A DNA stretch of 64,000 nucleotides from Podospora comata. Lineage: Eukaryota; Ascomycota; Sordariomycetes; Sordariales; Podosporaceae. Below, one piece after another: positions 34,387-46,227 of this stretch; the first letter of the stretch is position 1, and each line of letters opens with the position of its first letter. The translations under genes and the position numbers were made by a program. Location of the stretch: contig CP071496.1 of NCBI GenBank assembly GCA_017354895.1, positions 3,162,001 through 3,226,000 of the forward strand, read 5' to 3'. The notes beneath the pieces were generated by a model that was not told where the DNA came from, did not search any database, and was given only the letters and a program-made list of their open reading frames with translations.

Positions 34387-35444
34387 ATGGCACCTATTTA
34401 CAAAATCGCCCTCATCCAGTTCCAGCCAAAGGTATGAATGAGCCTCTCTGAGCCGGTGATGTCATCATTCCAATCTATTCGTCCCAAACCATTCAGTTTT
34501 GTTGGCTAAACTAACCAACCCCCTGATAGGATGTGTCCCCCTCGGAGAACTTTTCCCTCTCGGCCTCGTACATCCGCAAGGCAGCCTCCCAAGGGGCCCA
34601 GCTGGCTGTTCTCCCCGAGTATCACCTCACCTCTTGGTGCCCCTCCCACCCAGACTTTCTCTCCTCCTGCGTCGAGTCTTGCTCTTACCTCTCTCAGTAC
34701 CAATCATTGGCGAAGGAACTCAGAATTGATATCGTTCCTGGAACCATCTGCGAGGTCCACCCTTCGCTTTCGGCTGAGGAGGTCACTGCTACTTCTAGCA
34801 CCGGCAAAGATGAAGAACGGCGGGTGGAGGTGAGGAACATGGCTTACTTCATCTCGGGGTTAACAGGGGAGGTAGTGGGACGGTATCAAAAGCGGAATCT
34901 GTGGCACCCCGAACGGGAGCATTTGACTGCCTGGGGGAAGGAGGGGGGTCGACACAGGGGGTTTGATATCCCTGGGTTGACGTTCCCTGACGGAACCCCG
35001 GTGAGGGGAGGGATGTTGATTTGTTGGGATATGGTTTTCCCGGAGGGGTTTAGGGAGTTGATTGGGGATGGGGTGGAACTGGTTGTTATACCTAGTTTTT
35101 GGTTGGTGACGGAGGATTTTGGGGAGGGGGATGAAGGGGAAAGGGAGAGGACGAGGAGGGGGGAGGAGGAGTTTTTACGGGGGGTGGTGGTTACGAGGGC
35201 ATTTGAGAATACGGCTGCGGTTGTGTTTGTTAATGCTGGGGGTTTGAGTCAGGTTGGTTTGCCGGGGGTTGGGAATCAGGGGGGCGTTATGGGGGTTGAG
35301 ACGGAGGAGATGAGGGTTGTGGAGGTTGATCTTGGACGGGGGAGGGGGTTGGAGAGGAGGTATAAGATTAGGGAGGATATGAGGGGGGTGGAGTGGGGGT
35401 ATGGGGTTTATCATGGGGAGGAGAGGAAGGGCGGCAGTCGTTAG
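34387..35444 (+). CDS. Carbon-nitrogen hydrolase (nitrilase superfamily amidase)
   Basis: About 319 residues; exons 34387-34431 and 34530-35444 (98 bp intron with CTAAC branch). The nitrilase-superfamily catalytic triad is complete: Glu45 in 'LPEYHL', Lys136 in 'YQKRNLWHPE', Cys180 in 'LICWDMVFPE'. The fold typically hydrolyses amides or carbamoyl groups; Trp and His near the lysine ('NLWHPERE') are like those in fungal amidohydrolase-type members rather than true nitrilases, but the substrate cannot be deduced. No targeting signal, so cytosolic. The 3' half is very G-rich with long runs of GGG codons, unlike AHA1 next door, yet the protein sequence remains well formed. Confidence 0.88.
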
Positions 35445-36035
35445 GGGCGAGTAGGTGCCGGAGTCGGGGAAGAGGGGGAAGGTTTGGGGGAATACGGAGG
35501 TTGTGGAGTGGATATAGGGGGTTTATCATGGGGGCAGAGGGGTTGTGGTGGTTGTTATGAGGGAGTAGGGGATAGGGTGGTTGAAGGTGCGTGGGACCAA
35601 AAGGACATCCTACCCACCACAGGGTAAGCCGGGTGATGTATATCTCTACAAGGTGGCCAGCTAGGAGGCTTATGGGAGCCCGTATTTGGAGGGCGGTAGG
35701 GGCTATCATCAAGGACAGGAAAGGGGGAGGTTGGACCTATGGTTGAGAGAAAGCAGGGCCGAGACTATCTCCTCTCGGTTCTCGTTACCTTACTTTCTGC
35801 CTGTCATAGTTGCCTGAGGTGAATTCTAGGATGTTTTACCACGCGTAAGCCGAATCTGTGCACACGTTTGGCCTGCTTACCTACCTACTTATTCAGTGTG
35901 CCAGGGTGTTGCATCCAGCCAATCGGAAGCGATATGCTGAGGCTGCCCAACCTGCCCTCTTGATCCTGTCGCTCATCACCAACTCTCCGTCCGTCCCATT
36001 TCGCTACACGGCCCTCGAGAGGGCATGAATACATC
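35445..36035. other. Intergenic spacer
   Basis: About 590 bp. The first 150 bases partly repeat the end of the nitrilase coding sequence (a 'GTTTATCATGGGG' stretch occurs at 35406 and again near 35520), suggesting a small tandem duplication. No gene. Confidence 0.4.
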
Positions 36036-38523
36036 ATGACCGACAAAGTCAATGTCGACAGTGCAACTTGTCCCGAAGACGCAAACTCAACCGACTGCCT
36101 GTTGCGACTTGTCCTCGCTGCACTTGAAAAACAGACAACCAACACAGCGGAAGAATTCAACTGGGACCCTCTCACCTTCTTCTTCACTGCACCCATCGGT
36201 CTTTTCGCCGCGCTTTTCGCTGCCATTACTATCTATCAAGCAGTCCTGTCTTCTGGACCGGGACGTCGAAAATCCAATCGTCGAGCGATTGGTCCCTGGG
36301 CTCTGAAGACCAAAACAGAATGGAGTTGGAGGGACTTGAACAGCTTGTCCATTGCTTCGACACCCGTCCTTCGCGCCGATGATTTTTTGCAAACAATGGG
36401 AGGGCGGAGGGAGTGGCATATCTTTCGGGAATCTCGCGAATCCCAAGACAAAGTGCTTTCCAGCACAGAAGGCGCCCGGGCCCTTTATGGAACGATGTGC
36501 TTGAGAAGACTTGAACGGGTTGGTGAGGAGTACAACAAATTCTTCGCTACCGAGAAACCCGGTCAGTGTAGCGCGACCTGGCTACGATTCCTGAGCCACG
36601 TCAAGCTCCATAGAATCACATTCGGAACGGCACTTGTCGAGACGACGATGGCGGACTACCTTCCAGCCGATCTCGTGGCTGCGCCAGCATATGCCGAGAT
36701 TGGCTTTCTCATTGCAGCAGCAGCAGCATCCGGAGCCCACTCAATGATATTCACTGGGTCCGAATCATCGCACTATCCGGTTATCATTGGAGACAGTTTT
36801 CAGCTCGACTTTCGCCAACACCCCGTCTTGGGGATCGTAGGCGTGTTTTCTCAGCACGGGCAGCTTTCTCGCCTACCTTTGAAGGAGCACAATAAAAAGA
36901 CGAATGAGCCTTTCGCAAGCCGTCCTATCTGGCATGATTATCGCCAAAGCACCAAAGCCATAGTAGCTATACTGCACGCCCGGGGCGGGGTGTATTGCTG
37001 GCCTCAGTGGAACCATCGTTCTCGAGGGTGTCAATTGCTAAATACCATAACACTGAGAAAATGGCTACCTATCGGTACCACCCAATCGATGCACAACATT
37101 TATTGGCAGGAGTCATGCCGCAGATTTGCTGATGGCTACGGAGAACTGCAATGGTTACTGGGGGCTGATATCGAGTATGGCAATCCAACTTGTCCCATAA
37201 ACTAGGTACCTCATGATGAAAAGGGTCTAGTTATACTTATAACGACTGTGCTAAATCTTTAATAGGTTGAACGGTATTCCATCAATCTTCCCTGGGAAGC
37301 TGTCAAGACGCAACCCCAACCTCCTTTCGCTCCTTGCACTTCACCACAATTTCTGGTGTCATTCAGGCGGGATTAGAATGGACAGTTCGGTCTCCCAGAG
37401 CTCCAGATCAACCCTTGTTGCCTTTCCAGAAGAGGTCACCGTCAGCATGCGGGGCTCTGAATCTTCAAGGTTGAGAATTTGTCTTGTTACGGACACCTCA
37501 GTTCTCCCTACGGATGTCACGGCAAAAATGATTGCTGGTATCTCCAAATTCATTGACGGAGAAGATATTGATCAGCTCCGATGGAGCGACGAATTCGGCT
37601 TTCACTTCACCGAAATTCAAGCCATGAATCTCATGTCAGATGTTCGCTTACATTTAGGAAACAAATCAAAAGAACCCCAAGGCGACCGACCTGTCACTCA
37701 CGTAGTGGTTAGAACTCCACTTTTTGATGTCTGCCAGGACCTTGTGTTTGGGTTGGACAAGTTTCAGGCAAGGCTTGACGCCATGTCCGCGCTCGAGCGT
37801 CAGTACTTACGTGCTCTGATCTATCTGCAAATTAAGATGCTCGATTATTGGTTTCTTGCGGTTTGTGGCGAGTACCTCCCGATAGCACGAACTTTGCGGC
37901 TGCTTGTTGTTACTGCAATTTTACTGGACGGGGAAACCCAGGTTCAACATGGTGAAGAGGAGGGAGTGGTTGTTGGATCACACCCACACCGACAGTGGAA
38001 TCATGACATTGTGGACTCGTCACCGTACCCACCGCCTACTGCAAAGCACCTTAACACTTTGGAAAATCTTGACAGTTTCCTCGAAGCGACAAGTGACCCC
38101 AACAGCCACCATCTGTTCCCAGGTGTAAATCGAACCATGGAAAAGATACACCCGTGGGGCTGGGATAACTCGGTCGTCAAAGCCTTGAAAAACTTTCTGG
38201 ATAAATGTCACCGCAACCATGGGCCTAGGAAGGGCATGGTCCCGGGAACCCGTCTTGGTCGTGGTGGTTCGACGACTGCTCAGGGTTCCCAGGCACAGCA
38301 TGATGATGGGCCGGAAGTAGAGACTGATGGGGAAGGTCTCAACTACCAACCTCCAGACAGAGACATCCAATTCGGTGAGAGCGAGACAAGAACGTTCGAG
38401 GAAGTATTGGATGATCTTCTTGTCTGGAGGGCTCTCTTGGTTGCGGCATTGTTTTGGTCGGCTCCTGACAATAGCCAGGTTTTGAAGTCGGGACTATGGG
38501 AACAGGTCATTCCCGTTCTCTAG
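36036..38523 (+). CDS. Unknown fungal protein with one N-terminal membrane segment
   Basis: About 798 residues; exons 36036-37174 and 37266-38523. The 91 bp intron (GTATGG..AATAG) joins 'GADIE' to 'LNGIPSIFPG' in phase 2 and removes the stop that otherwise ends the first frame. A single hydrophobic segment lies at about 46-70 ('FFFTAPIGLFAALFAAITIY'), followed by a basic stretch and 'RRAIGPWALKT', which I associate with a repeated Sordariomycete family of unknown role. The rest is mixed helical sequence with no catalytic motif; the C-terminus has a second weak hydrophobic patch ('WRALLVAALFWSA'). Both frames are intact, unlike the two neighbouring broken genes. Its position beside DUF3433 and NLR remnants marks this stretch as accessory genome. 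Function unknown. Confidence 0.7.
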
Positions 38524-38662
38524 CAAGACGCCCAAAATAGATGAGGTATTTCGGTTTCCAGATTCTCTTGGGGGAATTATCAACTACCTACATAGTACCT
38601 AGTGACTGCATGCCTAGGTGCCGACCTAGGTAGAGAGCTCAACTAAAAAGGGTAAGGCAGCG

Positions 38663-41600
38663 TCATGCCGCTTTTATATCTGCCCCGTCCACAACCCATA
38701 TTACGAACCGTCCCCCATCACCATCTTCGCTACCATGAAACTTTCCGTCTGGACATTTGAAACTGCCCGTGCCTAACCTGCACAGACTATCATGTTTCGT
38801 GGCCTGTATCTTACTCTCATTCTGGTCGTCGGGTGATTCAGGGACTTTTTTCGACTCTAGTTCGAAAAGATGAAAGATATTGCCGTCCACGAGTAACACG
38901 AGTACATTAGCGATACTTGTTGGCGGTCGAGGTAGGAATGCAGTGCGCGGCATCAATGCCCAGTTCACAAGCGAGAAGAAAAGTATTGCGCCAAGTAGCG
39001 CCTGGATCACTCTGGTTGCCGTTTCGTTCTGGAAAACACGTTTTGATTCCTTCCAAGTGTCCAGCCGAGAGGAGGTGATCTTGACAGTTGCCTCATAAGT
39101 GGTAAAGTTCAGTTTTCCCAGACCCATGGCGTAGAAGATGCCTCGGTCATGCTGCGCTCGCTCTCCAGGCCCGTCCCGTGAGATACGAGCTTTGATGTTG
39201 ATGGTTTGTGATATGAACATAATATGTTGGCGTCTGATAGCGCCTATGACCTCTGATGTTTGTGGCGGATCAGAAAATACCGAGATGGGTAGTGTGGGTT
39301 GAGATAGACGTAGATAGTTAAAGAACTGATCAAAGCATAGTCCAGGCTGCGCTGCTGGCAAAGACATGTACTTAGGGTATACCTCTGGCGGGAATTTAGG
39401 GCTGGACGCTTGTAGTGGAGGTATCATCATTCTTCTGGACTCTTCTCTTATTTGCGGGGGAAGATCAGGATGAATGGCAAGTTCAGTGCCAAGAAAGGTG
39501 GTTTCAGCTTCGACAACATCTATCGAGTTATTGCAGCGTAGGGCTGAGACCCTCATTCAAGGGGAACCGCCAGTAGTGGGCCTGGTGTGGGTGCCCCAAA
39601 CATAGAAGAAGTTGCTGCACGTGCGAACCTGTATATTCGATGTGCCAGCTGGCCCGGCGGCGCCAGCAAACACGTTGACGGATGTGTCTGCATCGCCTAT
39701 GGCAAAGAGAGCTGTCGCTGCAAGCTCAGGCGGCGTGATGTTGTTATTCGAACAATATTCCCCAGTGACATTGACTCTGATAGTGTCGTTACGAGGGAAC
39801 AGCTCAGATGAAGCGATCCTGTGATGGATGACTATGTCTCCGATAGTGTCTGCAACCAAAAACATCGATTGCGATTTCGTTTTGGCGATACAAATGGCAT
39901 TCGAAAACAACCGACAAAACAGGTATCACCGCCGCAATCTCCAACTCAGACTGGTTTAGTTGCTTCTCGTCCGCGTTCAGCCCCTCAAAGGCCAGGGTTG
40001 GGTAGACTAGCTCATTGTATGATAAGTGTGGTGATGATAGATTGCTTTGCAGCATCAAAGTCATAACAATGCCAAGCTCATCGTAACCGATCCATGACTT
40101 CTCAGAGTGCCAGTTGCCATAGTCTGTATCGCGATAGATGGCAGATGAAAAGGAACCGACCAATCGAAGTTGTTTCTTCAAAACCATCGGTGTGTCAGCT
40201 TCGAAGAATAGCGTAGGTGATGCCAAGACTAGCAGGCTCGCCAGGAACGCGGCTATGGTTGATGCGGCCGAAGCTGAGTTTCGTATTTTCAGTTCCTTTA
40301 TCAAAGCGTGAATTCCTAGAAGCCCACGGAGATTTAAATTCGTAGATGACCGTTTCGACGCGGGTCTCTCGAGCATACCATAGCAAGGTGTGAGGGTGCG
40401 TATGTTCAAGTCCAACGAAGCGAAAAAGATATTCAATAGGCTTGTGGCGAAGACCGGTAATAGTGTCCAAAGGTAGTTGAGATATTCTTGAGCTTGAATT
40501 GCTGGACCGATGCCTTGATTGCGTGTTGAAATCTGAAGCAGCAACTCGAGGATCACTATGAAACTGAGAGCCACAAGATAAGCCGGGATACGCAAGTACC
40601 ACTGTAAGATAAAAGGCTGGTATGTATGGCAAGGCTTTGAAGTAGAGCGTGCAGGTAGATGTGCTAAAAGCTTCCACTCCAGTGATCCAGCTTTCGTCTC
40701 GTGAATTCTTTCCTCGGATGTTGAGGATACTGAGTCTTTGGGATCGTTTTGAAATCCATCGCCAAGACCAGTGCTCAGGTTCTTGACGCCCAAAATTGCT
40801 CTCGGATCGCTTCTCAGGCTGAATTTATTCGGAAACGCCGATTTTGACGAAGCTAGAGTGATCGCCGAGGCAAAGCACAATCCAGCGATGATTTGGGACG
40901 ATAGACGCTGAACGATGATGCGATCAACTTTGACATAAGCTATGGCGGCGGAGGGGGTTTGAGTCGACTCTATAAGTGTACTGTGTATCAGAAAGGTTGT
41001 ATGCAAGCGGTAATAGTCTTGTAAAGAAGAGGCTAGTGTGGTGTAGTCAAAAATCCATGAAGACTTTGGAAATGCTTCTTGGCCGAGCCCTAGGTTGAAC
41101 AGACTGACTCCGTCAACGTCCAGATCAGTGTCATCAAACCCGGACAACCCAGAAACTCTTGTGATGGAGGGAGATTCAAATGGCGAGGTTTCGTCAGTCA
41201 TTTGTGGGTGAACGTCGCGAAAAGCCCGACATATGTCCCAGGCATGAAGACGACCAAAGCCTCTTCATCTGGGACTGTGTTGACAAAAAGGCGTTCTCTT
41301 GGCTGCCCGTACCACGGCCACGGTGCACCTGAAGATCGAATACAGCATAACTGGATCGACAGACAATTTTCTGGCTTTTTCGAAGAACAATAGTCGTGTC
41401 GTTGCTTTCAGGAGAGTAGCTGTAAATGATATCGATTTCCAAAAAAAACCCACACCAACCGTTGATAATCAGCGTATACCTGATGTGTAGCCTGGTCCAC
41501 TTTCTTATTATTATCGCTGGGATAAGACTCGCATCGGCCAGTTAATACCCGCGCGACAACCCTGACTCTAGAAAGGACATATGGCAAGATCTCTTGCGGC

Positions 41601-42463
41601 GAGGCTGCTTCCATAGGTACCCGGAATGAAAAGACTTGACTTGGTATCTTTATGTAGCAATTTGAGGCCCTGAAACTCAAACCTAAGTTAAAGACGCCGC
41701 TCAAATTGGATTGGCGAATCATGCTATCTGGGTGGAATCCACTGAGATCTGCCGCCTGGCATTCTAAATTCGAAGTCATGCCTTCGATTTGCGCATGCAT
41801 CTCCAAGACTGAGTCGGGATCGGGCTCAACTAACTGACATACAAAGTCTTGCACGATCTCACGAGGATAGTTCATCCTGTATTCGCGTATGCCGATAGTG
41901 TTGAAGAGTGACAGAACCTTTGGGTTTGCCAGACGTGAGGGGTCATCGAGAAAGGAAGTGCGTAGCTCGACAGCGGTGGTGACTTACATGCTCTTGACTC
42001 TAATCATCGAAGACGAAAAGATGGTTATGATCTTGAGGAACAACGATACAACGGTGGTTCCGGCAACAAGGCGATCCCGATTCCGCATTGCTTGAAAGGG
42101 TGCCCAGATCCAGAGCGAGGAAAGATAGTCTAATGTAAGACTCTCCTGGACATCCAGCCCAGCTTTCGTGGCGCGAAGTCTGATCCAAGGAGACGAAACT
42201 TTTGCGAGGAAGTCGATGTAAGACCAGACACCAGTGATAAGTATCAGGAGGGGTGTGGGACCATAGGTCCATATGTAGAGCAATGTACCATCAGCAGACG
42301 CTGTTTTCAGGCCTTGATGTCTCTCAGAGATGACAAAATTTGTTTCCAGTCCGATAGCCAATAGCAAAAATGTAGCAATGAAGGCGTGAAACGTTCGTCT
42401 CTGAAGCAGGTATGGGCGCCATTCCCCGTGATCACGCATCTCATCGTGATCGGCACATTCCAT
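38663..42463 (-). pseudogene. Decayed DUF3433-type multi-pass membrane protein
   Basis: The minus strand carries a recognisable DUF3433 protein split by several breaks. First DUF3433 unit: 42463-41987 ('SERHQGLKT', 'YIWTYGPTPLLILI', 'LDYLSSLWIW'). It ends at TAA 41986-41984, but the same frame continues at once with matching sequence ('VTTAVELRTSFLDDPSRLANP'), so the TAA looks like a nonsense change. Around 41460-41200 the best sequence moves through different frames. Second DUF3433 unit: about 41201-40000 ('STRNQGIGPAI', 'YLNYLWTLLPVFATSLL', 'LTPCYGMLERPAS'). Near 39850-39905 the frame shifts again, and TGA 39559-39557 interrupts the frame just before 'MRVSALRCNNSIDVVEAE'. The C-terminal part (to 38663) keeps a membrane segment and 'RPPTSIANVLVLL'. 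Some breaks could be missed introns, but two same-frame stops and two shifts favour a pseudogene. Confidence 0.65.
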
Positions 42464-42676
42464 TGCGGGTTGGGTCACGTTGCCTGATATTGGGTTTGCA
42501 GCGTTTGTGGCAGTGCACGAGAAAGTTCGAAAGCCGGTCTTCCTGGAGCCAAGTCCTCGATGTTGAAGCCTTGGACGCGATTCATCATGATCTCTTGATT
42601 TGTTGCTCTTGTTGTTGGGAGAATATGATCCTTGTCTGGAGTTGCGTGGGTCATGCTCACATTTGGGAATCTGCGT

Positions 42677-43261
42677 CTAAATACGTGCAGATGAACCATG
42701 CTGTTCAGGAGGGACTGACCATCAGGTACCGCTATACTTAAATTGCACCTAAATTGCGATACGAGCAGTTCTCCCTTGGAGCGGCGTGGTACGGGTCATA
42801 GGCAAGGCAGATAACCTATACCAGGCCACCGAAAGCATCCGAACACGCATATCTATCTGCAAGGATGATAACATCCAGTCCCAGGCTGTCACTTTATAGG
42901 ATGCTCCGAATGTGGTGGCGTTAGTAAGCTATAGTGAAAATCGAGGAGATGATCACAGCTATATACTTGCCTTAGACCGCTCTAGCCCTTTCAGCGTCAC
43001 TGGACTTAGAGTTGTTATTTCAGGAGGTCACAGCAGCAATCCAGCAAGGAATCACAATATAGGTGTCGATTCACTGAATAAATTAAAGGCGGCGCATAGA
43101 TATACAGCCATCGGGCTACTAAAGCTTTCTAATTGTTCCTCACAGAGGCAGCAACGAAAAAGGAAATTCACTTGTGCAACTTAAAGTTAAAAAATTAAAA
43201 AGCAATTTGATGATCACACACACAGTCTTGTGTGGCCAATTGGGAATTTGGCAAAAGCATA
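42677..43261. other. Intergenic region left of tRNA-Ser
   Basis: AT-rich, no gene seen. The start of the DUF3433 reading frame is uncertain: the frame is open up to 42676 with a Ser/Arg-rich sequence but no ATG before 42463. Confidence 0.4.
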
Positions 43262-43343
43262 CGACGCGAGCCGGATTTGAACCGACGCCTCCGAAGAGAT
43301 GAGATTTCGAGTCTCACGCATTAGACCACTCTGCCATCGCGCC
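43262..43343 (-). tRNA. tRNA-Ser (CGA)
   Basis: 82-nt class II tRNA on the minus strand: acceptor GGCGCGA/TCGCGTC, anticodon loop CTCGAAA in stem GAGA/TCTC, long variable arm, T-arm with GGTTCAAATCC. Lies between two pseudogenes. Confidence 0.95.
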
Positions 43344-43739
43344 TTAAACCAGGTTTGGATGTTTAACCGAATTAGATTTAGTGCCTACAAGAGCAGTATT
43401 TCTGTGATTTCCTCGGGCAATCTCCACAGGAAACTGCCTCCACTTTAGCTCTGACCCGCTAGCCTTTGAGCCCCTGAGCCCCTGAATTCAGCCAGAGATA
43501 CCAATCAATGCTTGTCAAGCTTCAGACAAAGGTCCCACTAGAGTTATGATCACAGACGCAAGGTTGCTCATGCAAGCAAGCACCTGCTAGCTGCTGTGAC
43601 CCCTCATTATCATGTGACTGGATTGTTGCCTTACGGGCTCGAAACACAGCCACAGAACCAGTGCCATTTCTGATTTCTGATATTCTCAACCCAACGTCTT
43701 GTGTTGTGATGCTTGACACCAAACAACAACCTCATCGAC

Positions 43740-46227
43740 ATGGAGACGCTCGAGGGCCTCGGCCTCGCAGCCAATATCCTTCAGTTCTGCCAAGCGGTAG
43801 GATCATTCGTTAACCAGGCCCATGAGATTTACCGTTCAGGCCCGGCCGCACTGGGCAAGGTCAACGATCTTCGCGGTATCTCCAAGGATCTCCATAAGAT
43901 GCTGTCGGAAATGCAGCGACAAGATACCTAGATGAAGGAGAAGTATTTGATAGAGACATCGCAGTTGCCACTTCACAATGAGTGCCTCACTCTTTTACAA
44001 GACCTCACAAGTTCACTGGATCAGTTGGATTTGCCAAAGAATCCGGGGAAAAAGAGAGTCCATCATGATCGCATTTAGGGCGCGGTGGAATCGCTCCAAA
44101 CTTGAGGACTTGGAGAAACGAATCGAAAGTTTTCGTCAGCAGCTTGTTCTCGGTCTTCTCGTCACCATCAGGTGTGTACCTACTTTGTCTCTCAGTGTCA
44201 GGTCCCTTTGGGCATGAGCTGACAGATCTAGAAACTTTGCGATGCAGTCACTTGATCATCAGGAGGCCATTCTTCAAAGACTTGACGGCGTAACTCAGGT
44301 GCCACGGCCAGAACAAAGCGCTCCAGCCCATGCGCTATTCCAGCATCTCGCTCACAGAGGAGGATTGGATAATTACGCGACAGACTCTATCCGATGGAAA
44401 ACTCTGCATAGCTCTACCCTCAATCGTGTCGCCACAGGTCAAGGAAAGATGGTTATCCCCCCAGCGATAGAAAACAAGCTTCAACAGCAGTTCTTGTCTA
44501 CGGTTCTTGGCACAGACGACAAGAATCAACGGCAGTCTCAAATCCATGCAGCTCACAAGCGCACATTTGAGTGGATTTTCGACGAAAACGGTGAAGCAGA
44601 GCATCCATGGGACAATTTTGTCGAATGGTGCGAGTAGGATTCCCTGCTGTACTGGATTACAGGCAAGGCTGGCTCTGGGAGGTCAATACTGATGAAATTC
44701 ATCTCTCAATATCCCCAACTCATGAAGCACCTCCAGGTCTGGTCTAATGGTGCGCCAGTCACCATTGCTTCGTTTTATTTTTGGGCGTCGGGAACCGTGA
44801 TGCAAGCATCTTCCGAAGGACTGTTTCGGTCCCTGCTCTACCAATTGCTGGACCAGCACAAACACATCATTCCTAAACTCGCGCCTCAGACATGGGAGGG
44901 GACCTATCTATTCGGAGCGCCAATGCCAGTGGTTCAGGCCGATGACCTGCGAAGAATGCTGGGTTTTACGGTTCGTGAAGTGGGCAAAACCTCGAGGATC
45001 TGTCTTATCATTGATGGCTTGGACGAGCTCGGGGGGAGTACAGATGATGTCCTTGACGCAATCATCAAAACATGGGATACCTTCTACTTTGAACATGCCG
45101 CTCAATATTTTGAATTGAAAAAGGCACACACAGGCGTGTTAGAAGCGCGAATCCTGTTTCTCGCAGACGCAGAAAATATTTCTCATGCCATCGAGATGGA
45201 CAATCGACCAATCTCACAGGAGGAATATGATTCGCAGCTTTCTACAATCAGGCGGCGCCTCAACAGCCGTTGTATGGGCCTGCTCGAGGTAACCAGTACT
45301 GGAGATACTCTGCAGCCACATCCAGTTGAATACCTTCATCGAACTGTCAAGGACTATCTTAGGAGACACGATGTCCAAGCTCGGCTGCAGGCCGCCACGG
45401 AACTGTTCGATCCATATCTGCAACTGTGCGCAGCATACTTGCTATCTATAAAATCAATGCCCTCCTACATCACCGGGCAAGATCGGAAGATTGATATCAC
45501 GTTGCGGGCCCTCGGGGCTATCGTGTCCGCCCGGTGGGTTGCGACAGGAAATACTGAAATCATGGTAGAGATTCTCGACAAGGTGGCACTTCCTTTGGAG
45601 AAAGAGGATGTTCTTCACAGTCAGGAACGATCTCCTTGGTGGCCAAACGCTACCTTCTCGAGCCACCAAGGTTTTCTATCTCATGCCACAAGGGAAAATG
45701 TGACAGAATACGTCAGAGTTCGCGCCCGGAGATCTCTACAAGACCCGTCCCTTCTTCTCATCGACGCAGCCTACAGCCGCCCAGACCCCAGCGTCAACGT
45801 GTTTCAGTTGCTGTTGGATTTAGGCGCGGACATTAACTTCGAGCTATTGTTGCAAGGCGCTAATACCGGATCGGAAACTAGGTGTACAGTGTGGCCTGAA
45901 ATTCTAGTAGCGTTTGTCTCGCGACAATTCTCAACCATGGAAACAATGAATGTAGAGAAGATATGTAAAGTATGGATTCCTGTTCTCCGGCTTTGGTTAG
46001 AAATGGGGGCGCCTGTTGAGGGACAAGTTCGGGATTCCTTACAATCAAGGTGTGCTCTTCTGTTTTCAACACACTACAGTATGGAACGACTGTTCGTAGG
46101 ACTGCGACTGCTTCAGGCAGGTAACGAGGAGGACGCATTCAAGTTGCTTTGCAGGGAGCTACAGAGCATGCAGGAAGCATTTCGTCAAACATCTCGTCAG
46201 AGGGAGAAGAAGGTGGATAATACTTAG
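43740..46227 (+). pseudogene. Decayed NACHT-type STAND (NLR-like) gene
   Basis: Starts with the helical N-terminus common to fungal NACHT proteins ('ETLEGLGLAANILQFCQAV'). The NACHT domain is at 44635 on: Walker A 'GKAGSGRS', where the essential Lys is Arg, and Walker B 'RICLIIDGLDE'. The remaining ~400 residues are helical, without clear WD, ANK or TPR repeats. Breaks: TAG at 43929-43931 with homologous-looking sequence continuing in frame; a shift between frames at the GGGGAAAAA run (44045-44053), after which 'RWNRSKLEDLEKRIESF' continues in another frame; TAG at 44635-44637 just before 'DSLLYWITGKAGSG'. One normal intron is visible (44172-44225). Both TAGs are one C-to-T change from CAG. 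The gene would encode a self/non-self or pathogen sensor; as it stands it cannot make a full protein. Confidence 0.75.
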
